Shown piece by piece: positions 32,474 through 45,142 of a stretch of DNA of 64,000 nt. The stretch spans positions 799,777-863,776 of the forward strand of contig NW_008246070.1 in the NCBI RefSeq assembly GCF_000281045.1. Reading direction: 5' to 3'. Below the pieces are notes generated by a model. It had not been told where the DNA came from. It did no database searches and saw only the letters and a program-made list of their open reading frames with translations. Position numbers and translations under genes: made by a program. Source of the stretch: Saprolegnia diclina VS20 (lineage: Eukaryota; Oomycota; Saprolegniomycetes; Saprolegniales; Saprolegniaceae). Each line of letters starts with the position of its first letter. Position 1 is the stretch's first letter.

Positions 32474-33968
32474 TTAAATAGAGCTGCGGGGCTCGACGCG
32501 CTCGTAAAACAAGAGGTACGCAGACGTCGCAGTCTCGTGCAGCATTTGCGCTTGGCTGAGCGTCGTCAGGTGCGCGTCATTGTACTTGAGCCAGAGCGAC
32601 GTGCCGTTGGTGAGTGACAGCCGCGCGTACGCGAGGTAGTGCCCGCCCGCGACCGAGCTGCCCGTGTGGGCACAGACGGCGTAGAGCTGGTACTCGCACG
32701 GTGCCTGCTGCGAAAAGAGGTACGGCGTCATGTTGAGCCGCTGGACCGGAAAGATGACGGCCGCGCTGTTCTTGGCCATGTGCCCAACTCGGGTGCACGT
32801 GAAGCGCTTGAGCTGGAGCACGAGGCGCTTGGGGACGCGCATAAAGAGCGTTTGGATGTGGTGTCCGGTCCGGCGGTCGCAGCGCTCGCAATAGACGGCG
32901 TCCTCGGCGCAAAGGTCTTCGACCTGCTTGAACGCCGCAAGGCAGCTGTCGAGGGACATGGCGGCGGTCGACGAGTGGAGCCCGAGCGCCACGACGCTAT
33001 CGCATCGTGAGCACCAAGCATCGTTATGAAGCGAACGTACGTGGTGGTCGCGAGGTGGTACGAGAGCATGTTGCAGGAAACGCACGTGGAGCCTTGGACG
33101 AGCTGGCCCATAAAGTCGTCCGCGACGAACGAGGGGTTGCCGCGAATGAATTTGTCCCATGTGAGGCTCGCCAGGTGCTCTAGATGGCGTGTGACGTGAG
33201 GCGACAGAGGAGAGGCAAGCGTATACCGAGTGGAGCGCTGTACGCACTCGAGTCGTGCGACGAGCATGTGTGTAGCACATGGTCGAGCGCCTTGGTCGCG
33301 GCCGAGAGCGCGTGCTCGCTTCGGGGGCTCAGGGACGCCGCAGGTGCTTGGACAACGCCACGGATCAGCTCGAGGAGATACGACAAGCACTCTTCAGCGT
33401 CTTGCTGGCCTTGTCGCCGAGGCAGGTCGATCCACGTCACGCCAATCCTCCGTAGCGCATCGACCAAACCCAAGGCAAGAAGGTCCAGCGTCGCGCCCTT
33501 GCGTTCCTTGAGCATGTGCGTGACATCGAGCAAGACACCAACGCATCGCTCGCGTGGCGTCAAGGCGCGTCTTGTCGTTGAGAGTGGCCGAAATGCATTC
33601 GCAAGTGACGCTCGAAAGTCGCGTGTGCGAAGCAGGCAGTGCAGCGTCGCATTGAGGAAGCAGTAGTTGGACTCGTTCCTTAGCGTGGCATCGGCTGGAC
33701 TCGTCTCGTCGTCAATGGCGATCGGTTCTTGCGGAAGAGGCGCGTCGTCCTTGTCGTTGGTGAGGTCGATGGCCGGAGGCTTGGCGCACGGTGGTGCTGC
33801 TGCTGCTCGTGGCAGCCGGTGGCTCGTCGCTCGGGGCAGGTGATCGAGCAGCTGCGCCTGCATCTTGGTCACCTGCTGGATGCAGTAGCTGGCCATCTTG
33901 GCGACGTTATAGTTGTGGTAGGCGAGGTAGCAGTAGATGCTCACGAGACAGAGCGACGGCCACAGCAT
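32474..33968 (-). CDS. Membrane-anchored ubiquitin-specific protease (USP family)
   Basis: Three exons. The N terminus MLWPSLCLVSIYCYLAY is a hydrophobic signal anchor, followed by a basic linker with a SUMO-interaction-like motif (AIDLTNDKDD). The USP core begins at NESNYCFLNATLHCLL, the Cys box with the nucleophile. The QQDAEECLSYLLELI block follows; zinc-ribbon cysteines are visible (CVSCNM, CERCDRR), then VPKRLVLQLKRF, the His box SSVAGGHYLAYARL and the Asn/Asp element KYNDAHL. Introns near 33180-33247 and 33003-33050 restore these blocks. Catalytic residues appear intact, so it should cleave ubiquitin. The N-terminal anchor recalls USP30 (mitochondrial outer membrane) or ER-anchored USPs, but orthology cannot be shown by eye. 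It lies 167 bp from the lipase start, same strand. Confidence 0.85.
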
Positions 33969-34298
33969 CGGGCCGTCGGGTGTTCTTCAAAATGGCAACC
34001 CAATTTCGGATTGGCCCGTTTGGAAGGATAAAAACACCCAACCACGATAGGCGTCTTGGGGCTAATGTCGCAAAGCTCCCGAGCGAGCTTCTGCGGCGTT
34101 GGCCTCATCCGCCGCGCTCAGCTTGCATTGACAGTCCTAGGGTAGTATGACTGCTATCGACCTATTACGTAGTGGCGCTGGCCACCGCAAATGAGCGCAT
34201 GGAATTAGACGCAAGTGGCGTGCGACTAGACATTCGCGACCACCAGCACGATTAGCTATTTCGTTGCTTAACGCATCGGCAAGCAGGAGCTCGCATCT
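33969..34298. other. Intergenic region, USP promoter / PEX16 3' flank
   Basis: No gene seen. CGGATTGGCC (34007-34016) provides an ATTGG (CCAAT) element about 45 bp upstream of the USP start. Confidence 0.35.
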
Positions 34299-35659
34299 TT
34301 ACGAAGCCGACGTGTAAAAATGGCGGCGCTGGTAGTAGAGCAGGCCGTTGTCGATGGCAAACTGAATGAGGCGGCCGAGGACCGGCACGGGCTGCGTCGC
34401 GTTGGCCACCTAATTCGACGCAGTTTGACGATCGGAGCATGCAGCAGCGGAAGCGTACGCTGTCGGCAAGGGGGTTAGTGACGCTCGAGAAGAGCGGGTT
34501 CCGGAGCAAATACAAAAAGAGACACATCTGCAAAGAGCATGAGGACAGAACGAGGACGCGGCGACGTGGACCTTGCGTCGGCGGAACTCTTCCGTGACGG
34601 CCGGCGTCGCCTTTGTGGACGGCTCGGCCGACGAGCAGAGAAGGCTAGCATTCTCACATATGCATCGTCATGCAGAAAAGCAATAGGCCAATACCCGAGG
34701 ACTTCGGTCGAGAAGGAGGCGAGGAAGGGAACCCACGACTGCTCCGACTTGCGTTGACTAGACAGCGCTGCGTCAACACCGAGCGATGAGGATGGGGCGC
34801 TGTACCAGAGCACGGCGTAGACGACCGGCCGCAGAATATGCAGGATCTCGCCCATGAGCTGCAGCGGACCTTCATGGCCGGATGCGACGGTCGCGTCCTA
34901 TTCGTGCCAAGATTTGGCATTGGCCAAAGAGAGAGAGCGTACCACGAAGGAGAGCGTGAGCGGCTCCTGCGACGACTGGCCAGCTAGTAGAGACGCAGAC
35001 AATTGATGCACAACGTCACGTTGTCGCAGCACACCTTCGCGGTGATTCTTAAAGACGCGGCCAGAGCGCTGGCCCGTGTACTCGGCCGAGTCTTTCTTGC
35101 CTTCTGTCGCCGGCACCTCGCACGTGATGTACTACCACATGGCGCCCTGAGACCTCGTCTAGCATGCGAGGCGCGGTGTACCGTGCCGTTCTTGTAGAGC
35201 ACTTGGCCTTTTGCATGGCCAAGGAGGGCGAGCTTGCAAAAGCACTTGCAGATCTCGAGGGCGACAATCTGCACGCCGCGTAAGCTAGCGAATGCAATGT
35301 CATCGAGTACGTACGACACGCCACCGAGCGTCCGAGCCGCCGGTCTTGAGCGCAATGATCTCGGCCGCCACTTGCACCTGGGCGAGAAGCGACAATGGCA
35401 CACGCGCCGCCTGCACAAGCGTGCGCGGCGTCTCTTCCGGGTGCACTGCGCGGTACAAGAGGTAGTCGTGGTACAGCTTGAGGAGGCCGCCCATCGAGTA
35501 GCCGACCTCCGAGACAATGTCCGGGTTGCCGACGCGCGCGGGCACGAGCATGGGCACGACGTAGAAGATGTTCTCGAGGCGGCGCGCCAGCGACTCATTC
35601 TCGAGCACCCATGCGTTGTACTTGTCGAGCGCCGGGATCTTCTGGCTGCTCGTCGTCAT
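34299..35659 (-). CDS. PEX16: Peroxisomal membrane protein PEX16
   Basis: Multi-exon gene starting MTTSSQKIPALDKYNAW. The first exon carries the PEX16 N-terminal block (WVLENESLARRLENIFYVVP, GNPDIVSEVGYSMGGLLKLY). Later exons give SLRGVQIVALEICKCFCKLA, VLYKNGTVHRA, GPLQLMGEILHILRPVVYAV, SWVPFLASFSTEVLG and LYLLRNPLFSSVTN. The last exon (to the TAA at 34299-34301) gives VLGRLIQFAIDNGLLYYQRR. These match PEX16 in order: conserved membrane segments, the GEILYILRP-like motif and the C-terminal tail. PEX16 recruits PEX3 and helps build peroxisomal membranes from the ER. Exon borders in the middle (35150-35300 and 34560-34620) were not all resolved. The promoter side shows paired ATTGG boxes. Confidence 0.85.
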
Positions 35660-36108
35660 CCTCGCGAATGCTCGGATTGCGAAACACAGATTTCAACGAA
35701 TCAAGACGCGCGGCCAGCGCTACAAATCTCAAAGTATTTTAATGCCACGAGAGGTCACAATGATTGGCCAAAAATCAACGTCAAGTGCGTCGTGATTGGC
35801 TGTTCCCGATTATTTGGCCCAGCGATTTGATTCGCTCCGTCATTGCACCATTAAATAGTGTGTACGCCAACCCAATCGCCACGTGCAACAGACTGCAACA
35901 CGCAGCAAGCAGCAAGTGCTTACGATGAGTGCGATTACTAACTAAGTGACCTCACACTAGAGAATGACTTGGCTTGGTTGTGGGCTCGTGGGCACCAATT
36001 TGTCTGTTGTCGAGCTCACAGTATTTAAGAATATAATATAAGCGTATGATTGGAGGATAGTGGCGAATCAAATCCCGCTGATTTGGGCAGGAACCGCCAA
36101 CACCATCG
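35660..36108. other. Intergenic region between PEX16 and the glycosyltransferase-like gene
   Basis: Divergent promoter region. Two ATTGG (CCAAT) boxes at 35763-35767 and 35795-35799 lie 100-140 bp upstream of PEX16. AT-rich sequence (36005-36045) lies near the other gene. No ORF of note. Confidence 0.4.
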
Positions 36109-37186
36109 ATGGCCGACGCGCCGCTGCGCGACCTCCTCACGGTGGTGTTTACAACATCAGCGATCCCGTCGAACCCAGCGACGATTGTCCTCGAAGAAGT
36201 CCTCGACAGTTTTGCCTACGTACCCGGCCTCGCCACCTGCAACGTCGTTTTGACCTTTGACGGCTATGTCGCCAAGGACGGGGACGACGTCAAAACCAAG
36301 TTCAAGTCGACGCGCATTAGCGCCGACGAGATCGAAAAGTACGTCGAGTACCAACACAATGCGCGCGCAGTCTTTCGTCGCCACCTGCAGCTCACGGACG
36401 CGGCCGTGGTCGAGAGCTACGACGAGGAGTTTCCCATCAAACGGCGAACGACAGCCCGCGCCACGATCCACAGAGAGACGGACCCCGTGGCTGGCACGAG
36501 CCTGACGTCGATTATCATGTCCAAGCGCATGGGCTTTGCGCTAGCCGTGCGGGAAGCACTCAAGCAGTACGGCCTAGTAGTGAACTCCCTTCGGTTGCTC
36601 ATTCGCTTCTAGTGTCACGACTCCATTTGTGCTCATCCATCAGCACGACTGGACGTTCCTTGTGCGTTCTCGGATGAGGCTTTTTGTTTGTATAACGGTG
36701 TACGCTGCGTAGCATGCCCTCGACCTGCAGCCCGTATGTACAGCAATGGCAAGTCTGCCCGAGACCCTCAAGTACGTTGGCTTCCACTCGCGCAAGACCC
36801 TCAAGAAGAAAAGCCGTCCTGGCTTGCCACCACCTACTGCGGTAAATCTTGGCGGCATCTGCGTTGCACCGCTCTACTTTTGGTACGACAAGCCCCACGT
36901 GGCAAGCACGGAGCACTATCGCAGCTTTGTGTTTGGCCACGGGCGCTTCCAGCCCGGCGACTTTATCGAAGACACGCTCGGGCACGCCATGCTGGACGAT
37001 CTCAAGGCGCGCGGCGTGGACGCCCATAGCGAGTACGGCACATGGAGCTACGTGCTCGACGACCAAGACGACGAGACCGCGACACTTCGCCACGCCAGCG
37101 GCCGTCATTTTCGCGAAGTCGTGCACATGCGGTCCCGTCGCGTCAAGAAAGGTGCCTCTGAAAACGGGCCAACGCTGAGCGCCTAG
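36109..37186 (+). CDS. Glycosyltransferase-like protein (GT-A / nucleotide-sugar transferase type)
   Basis: Two open frames that look separate join into one gene. Exon 1 (from MADAPLRDLLTVVFTTSAIP) ends at about 36570; a 49-50 nt intron to 36615 leads to the short exon VTTPFVLIHQHDWTFL; a second intron of about 51 nt leads to exon 3 (HALDLQPVCTAMASLPETLK, then YVGFHSRKTLKK, PLYFWYDKPHVASTEHYRSF, GRFQPGDFIEDTLG, GTWSYVLDDQDD, LRHASGRHF) and the TAG at 37184-37186. The reconstructed order (TTSxIPSNP near the start, an IxQHDWxFL core, then FWYDKxHV and GxFxPGDFIED) matches a family I remember from oomycete genomes as nucleotide-diphospho-sugar transferase-like. The catalytic role is inferred, not shown. 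The protein appears complete at about 325 residues. Confidence 0.6.
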
Positions 37187-37404
37187 TAGAGCTCACGATA
37201 TTCCAATTTTTCAACTGATGCTTATATAGCTGCGTGCAGAGGCTTGGGAACGAATGACAATTGTAGTGGAGGAAGTCATCCTCCAGCGGATGTCATCTTG
37301 GACGTGTTGACCACACGGCTCCCACAGACGTACTCTCGCTAATAACTGCAAACAAGCACGCTGCGAGCTGCGGTTGCCAATGCGGGCGCGTGGCGGGAAC
37401 CAGG

Positions 37405-37423
37405 TATCCGGTTTCTCCGGATA
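37405..37423. promoter_or_regulatory. TCCGGATA-type motif pair at the TSEN34 5' end
   Basis: TATCCGG at 37405-37411 and TCCGGATA at 37416-37423, directly abutting an upstream ATG at 37424 and 43-61 nt upstream of the preferred ATG at 37466. The position argues that 37466 is the true start. Confidence 0.4.
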
Positions 37424-37465
37424 ATGTGCCAGTTTGCTGGTGACCAAGTGGCGCGTCCGGTCCCG

Positions 37466-38315
37466 ATGGTCATCTGCGCGTGCGTGGACGGGAAGGTGTG
37501 GACAGCCGCCGAGGTGCAAGAGCTGCGCGAGACGCACCGCATCGTGTGCGGCTCTGGCGGCATCTGTCGCCACAACAGCAACAAGGCGTCCGAGCACCGC
37601 CTGCCGATGCAGTTGACGCCGGCGCAGCTGTACGTTGGCCGATTGCACGGCTTTCTCGAGCAAGACAAGCCGACGCCCGCGGTACTTGACGAACCGCCTA
37701 CAGAAGCCGCGACCTCTTGGTGGACAAATGCGTGGGTCGCGCTCAAGGCCCTCTTTAACCCGGCGCCCATGACGTACGAGCGATAGGATTCCTCCTTCGC
37801 CACCATGACATACATGATGCTAGAGACGCTCCAGGGTCGCCTCAAGCGAAGCGAAGGAAACTCTCCGATCCCGATGCAAAGGACTCTGGTAAATTCGGAT
37901 GCAATTGCTCGCGCTGACTATTTTGTTGCAGCCGTGGCTGTGGACGTGCCGCTTCACCACCGCGTCTTTGAAGATCTATGGTCCCAAGGCTTTTACATCA
38001 CGTCCGGATCCAAGTTTGGTGGCGACTTTCTCATCTACAACGGTATGTATTGCATTGCAACATACGTTTTAGCTCATGCAAAGACACCCAGCGGACCCCG
38101 TGACGACGCATGCGTCCGCCATCATCTTTGTACTCGTGAGTGCGACGCTCTCGCCACAAGATATCGTTGGCTACGGCCGCCTCGCTCGTGCTGTCAAGAA
38201 GAACTGCGTCCTTGCGTACCTCAACCAGCGTCGATGCCTGAGCTACACGACGCTGACGCACACGTCCACGACGTCCCGTGCCGATCGACCACGCGGTCCC
38301 CACGGTCGGACATAG
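37466..38315 (+). CDS. TSEN34: tRNA-splicing endonuclease subunit SEN34 (TSEN34)
   Basis: Four exons. The start at 37466 (MVICACVDGKVW) aligns with the SEN34 N terminus; an upstream ATG at 37424 overlaps a promoter motif. The N-terminal domain shows VWTAAEVQELRETHRIVC and HRLPMQLTPAQLY. An intron (about 37772-37822) removes an in-frame stop and leads to a basic linker (KRRKLSDPDAKDS). Another intron (about 37892-37931) precedes the nuclease domain: VFEDLWSQGFYITSGSKFGG, DFLIYN, then after a third intron ADPVTTHASAIIF, LSPQDIVGYGRLARAVKKNC and VLAYLNQ. The catalytic Tyr (FYITSG), His (TTHAS) and Lys (VKKN) are present. SEN34 makes the 3' splice-site cut in pre-tRNA within the SEN2/SEN15/SEN34/SEN54 complex. 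The C-terminal 30 residues after SYTTLTHT look unusual and may hide another intron. Confidence 0.85.
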
Positions 38316-38433
38316 ACTCTTCGGTGTACTGCACATACCAGCCATGAAGCAATCTTATTGTCAGGTCTACTGGCTCGTGAAAGCAAGCGTCGTTAGATAA
38401 AGGTGCTGGCAAGTACTAGTCAACCCAAGGTCT

Positions 38434-39560
38434 ATGTACGGCATTATGGAGACGTGGTTGCCATGGCGCCGGGAAGCGCACGGTCAATTGTGTTGGAGGA
38501 CGGCCAGAGCAGAAGAGCGGGATGTGCAAAATCTCATCGAGGCCTTCCACGTACTAGTTGTTGAACAGGCAGCAGGCTGTAGAAGTACCATCGCACAGCT
38601 GAATGCCAACACACTGCAGAACCGGGAGCTTTTCAAGCTGCTACACCAGTGCGACAACCAATACAGAGACTCGAGGTTCGTGCCACGAACCCCAAGGCCT
38701 TGGTGCGTGAGTATTCGTCTTTCTCGTCGGTAAAGCGCTCGGCAAACCCTCACCATCTTTGCGTCGGACAAGCCCGACTTTATCCGGACAATATTATCCG
38801 GACGCAGTGGAGGGCAAGCTGCTCCCCGAGCGAGGTGGATCGACCTTTGATGTTTTTGACGGCGTCTCGTGTTTCGTTCGATATGCATAGCGCTTGACGC
38901 AGAAAGTCCTAAAACCAAAGAATGGTGCTCGTAGCACACCTACAGCGTGCGCTGTGCTGATTGTAAGAAAACGATACATTGATACATTGATACTCAGCGA
39001 AGTATCAGTTTACAACAACTTGAAGGCGCATAGCGCACGCTGTAGGTGTGCTACGAGTACCATTCTTTGGTTTTTGGACTTCCTGCGTCATGTACTATGC
39101 ATATCGAACGAAACACGAGACTCTGTCAAAAACATCAAATGTCGACGCACCTCGCTGAGTGAGCTGCTTGCGCTCCATTGTGTACGGATAATACTGTCCG
39201 GATAAAATCGGGGCGTCAAGCGCGTTCTGACTGCAACGGCTGTCCAAACAATCGGGCCTATCAAGCTACCACTTTGTACGACGATTGTGGCCAAATGCTA
39301 CATGTAATTACGCTCTAGCACTTTTTCCGGTTGCGAACAGTCAGTCTTACCAACGGCAATATTGCTCGCCTTGCTGCCGCCGCTCAGTCGCAGGACGCTG
39401 GGCGTAAGAAGTGCACCACGACAACCAGTTCAGTGTACTTTGCATCTGAATGAACTCTCTTTAACGGGCACAACGACGCCCGTTCTGGCGCTACTAGTAG
39501 GCAAAAATCTCACATTTCCAAAGCTTCACTCCAAAAGCAAGAATACCAAGGCCATAAACT
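38434..39560. repeat. Repeat block B (inverted relative to block A)
   Basis: Plus-strand order is remnant frame (38434-38733), foldback element (38773-39212), TGTCCAAACAA (39240-39250), TCAGTCGCAGGACGCTGG (39385-39402), GTGCACCACGACAACC (39411-39426). This is the reverse order and opposite strand of block A. About 12 kb of ordinary genes lie between the two blocks. Confidence 0.7.
38773..39212. mobile_element. Foldback element, copy B
   Basis: A more compact copy of the element at 25551-26143: arms of about 190 bp and a loop of only about 50-60 bp around ATACATTGATACATTGATAC. The ends are CCCGACTTTATCCGGACAA (38773) and CCGGATAAAATCGGGG (39198-39212). Arms share GAGGTGGATCGACC-, TTTCGTTCGATATGCATAGC- and CCAAAGAATGGTGCTCGTAG-type segments. 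The loop difference from copy A suggests an insertion or deletion after duplication. Confidence 0.65.
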
Positions 39561-39658
39561 GTACGCATGGCCACTCAATAAAACGTTGCCCACCATGTAA
39601 GTCAAAACTAGGATTCCTATTATGCAAGTGAAACACTATTTAAATACGAGCGACGAAG

Positions 39659-42365
<2,707 letters not shown>

Positions 42366-42906
42366 GCACTTGGCCCAAGATATGGAAATGGAAAGGGCAG
42401 AAAGAAACCTAAACCGGACTTAGTCGAGCGTCCGGTTGAAGACAAAGATCTTAGCGCATTCGTTCCAGCACTGACGACGCAGCTGTCGTTGAAAGAGCAC
42501 GCTACAAGTACGACTGTTTGTGTTGCCAACATCGCAGGCTTGGTATCGTATGGTCATGATCACTCACGGCTGGCTGCGTGTTGTGCCCGACGAGATCCAA
42601 CGGCGAGCTCCAACGGCGAGATCGCAACCTCGTACTTAATCGGACGTTCTTTTGAAGGGCGTTTCACAGCACCCCTTTGTCAGAATGATAGTGCGCTTGA
42701 CGCATACCGCACGGACTTCTACTGGACCGCGAACGCGCAGGCGCCGCCGCCAGTGACGTCACGGCGGTGCGTATATTTTTAAAACGTCGTCCACCCGAAA
42801 AGACGTGTTGAAATATTTATTTTCCGGTGCAAGCTCAACGTTGAAGGTGGCCTAATCTTAAGGGAACGCGAGACAACCCCATCCGTGAAATGATAGCGTG
42901 GCAATG
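42366..42906. other. Intergenic region between the IRE kinase and kelch-TM-RING gene A
   Basis: 540 bp. No gene seen; the only open frame (plus, 42219-42782) overlaps the kinase start antisense and has no recognisable motif. It holds the kinase promoter and the 3' flank of the RING gene. Confidence 0.4.
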
Positions 42907-44882
42907 TCACGGCGCGTCCGCCGTTGGCGGCGTGTCCGTTGGTTGCGCGAGGTCCCGCTTGCACATCGGGCACGTCTACAAAGAATATTGTCTCATAGCT
43001 CGTCCATCTCTAGAAACGTACAAAGTTTTTGTGAAGCCATTCGTCAATGCACTGCGGGTGGAAGAGATGTCCACAGCTCAGTTGTCGCAAGCGCTCACCA
43101 ACAGCAAAGTCGACCTAAGCGAATCCGTCCAGCGCATCCAGAGATTATGCAGCGCACCAAGCAGATGGGGCACACATCGTCGGCCGACCCGTGCACTGTC
43201 GGCTCAAACTATTCCATGGAACCAAAAATGACGCAATTGTCGAGTGATCAGCACGTACCGGCACGAGCTCGAACTGGGCGATTTCATCGGTCGAGAGTCC
43301 TCGCGGCCGGACAGGCGCGCCTGGCTCACCGCCGCGCTACATGAAAGTCCGTACACTCATGATGGCCACGTTCAAACGTACTGAATGCCGGTGCAGTTTG
43401 CGGTACAACATGTACCCAAAGCCCAAGCAGACGGCGACAAAGCCCGACAGCATTGCGAGAAAGAGCGTCGAGAGGTCCCATAGCGCATAGTCGGCCGACG
43501 GCAAGACCGGGTGGAAGAGGCTCTTTGGCAGCACCGACGTGTTGCGCAGCCAGAGGTCGCCGAGGTACGTCCTGTCTTGACCGCCAAACAGCAGCACGTT
43601 GTCGCGCCAGACAGCCATGCGGTGCCCGTACCGCTCGCTCGGACTCGCCTAGGTTCCACAACATCGTTTGCACATCAGCGAGCGAGTTGAGCATACGGCG
43701 GTGGGCGCGTCGGCGTAAAAGGTGACGGCGCGCGTCGCGTGGTCGACGTCGCCGACGATCGTGTCGGCAAAGACCGCCATCGAGCTGTCCGAGACATAGT
43801 CGAGGCCACCAAAGAACCAAATGTTGCCGTGAACCGTCACGGCGCTCGTAAACATGCGCTCGAGCGAATGGCTCGACGTCAACAGCGTCCAGACACGGGG
43901 TTCCGTCTAGCGCATTTGTTGATAATCGATGACTCCGTACAGTTGAGCCTCGGACCGAGTTGAGCGGTAGCATCCATGCATCACTGAGGATGGTCCAGCC
44001 GTTGACGAGAATGTGCCGCCCGCTGAAAATCACAAGGTGCTCGACGCCGTCGACTAGATGCGTATGAGGCTCTCATCGCGAAAGAGCTCGACACAAACCT
44101 GTGATGGTCGAGGCCGCATGGGAGAAGCGAGCGGCGGGCTGCGGCGACGCGGCGCTTGTTGTGAGCTCGGTCCATGTGTGCGTTGTCAAGTCCATGGCCC
44201 ACACGTCGTTGAAGTCGATCGGATACGAGTAGAGGGACGCGTTGTCGGGGACCGTAACGCCGCCAGAGACGACCATCGCGCTACCGTCGCCCGTCACGAC
44301 CGCCGTGGCCTCGCTTCGCGTCTTGGGCAGCGCTGCTTGGCTGCTGTAGACAACGGGTGTCCATACCCGATGCTGGAGCGAGAAGACCCAGACGTCGTTC
44401 ATCTGCACGTAGCCGTCCGCGCTCGTGCCTGGCGCGTAGAGCGTACCGCCAAAGACGACGAGCTCTTGCGCAGATGCGTGGGCCACCTACTGGACGCTTG
44501 CACGTGCAAACAATAACGTGCTTAGGAACGCACAGAGACGTGGTCGAAGCGCGCGCCCGGGTTCGTCTGGTGCGCTGGGACTTGTGTCCAGCTCTCCGCG
44601 ACCAAGTCAAACTAGAATGCACGATTGTGAGCGAGGAAAGACCGAGATGCATACGAGCCAGGTGTCGTTGAAGATGCGCTGGGCGCTCGTGCCACCGTAA
44701 ATGATCGCCGTGTCGCCAAGCACCTGTAGCGTACTCGAGTCGCGCGGCGGTGGGTACGTTGGGGAAAACGATGGGGCAGCGAGCAACGACCACACCTCGG
44801 AAGCTGCAACACGCCGTGAGAGACCTCGCACAAGGGCGCTGGAAGGTAGACCTGACGTCGTCATGTGGCGACCAAGTCGCAT
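42907..44882 (-). CDS. Kelch-repeat, single-TM, RING-H2 protein (copy A)
   Basis: About eight exons joined by short introns. The first exon (start at 44882 or 44867) has the first kelch-like blade (DTAIIYGGTSAQRIFNDTW). More blades follow: ESWTQVPAHQTNPGARFDHV, QELVVFGGTLYAPG, MNDVWVFSLQHRVW, SAMVVSGGVTVPD, FNDVWAMDLTTHTW, NIWFFGGLDYVSD, RMAVWRDNVLLFGGQD, LGDLWLRNT. Then a TM helix (LSTLFLAMLSGFVAVCLGFG), a basic stop-transfer (YRKLHRHS), a linker (GAPVRPRGLSTDEIAQF) and RING-H2: CPICL, SCGHLFHPQCIDEW, then TCPMCKRDL. The stop TGA is at 42907-42909. The ectodomain should be a beta-propeller outside or in the lumen and the RING in the cytosol. A signal peptide is not clear at the present start; an upstream exon near 45020 is possible. 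Tandem paralogue of the next gene. Confidence 0.75.
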
Positions 44883-45142
44883 CGAGTCAAGATGGCAACT
44901 GAGACTAATATTAGCTCGTCGGCCATCTCCGAATATGCCGGTGCGTCAACCGAAGTTTCCTTTGCCTTCGCGCTCACTGTCGTTCTCAACGCAATGCAGA
45001 ACGCATACACTGTGCTCGGCGGCGTCATTGTTGGCAGCAAGAGTAGTCGCAGGGTAGTTGAATTATACCTAGTCTCCCGCCAACATCAAAGAACGGTCAC
45101 TCGCTGTGCACTCCATCCAGTCCAAGCAAAAAGCGTCGTTTG

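Larger units (their letters stand above)
38316..39658. other. Non-coding region holding repeat block B
   Basis: No intact gene. 38434-39560 is the inverted counterpart of 25180-26600. The plus-strand open frame 38434-38733 (QNLIEAFHVLVVEQAAGC) is the better-preserved copy of the remnant gene in block A. Confidence 0.6.

Noticed and set aside
36109-37186. Two separate hypothetical genes (36109-36612 and 36746-37186)
   Set aside because: Splicing through a short exon encoding VLIHQHDWTFL unites them into one glycosyltransferase-like protein with conserved motif order.
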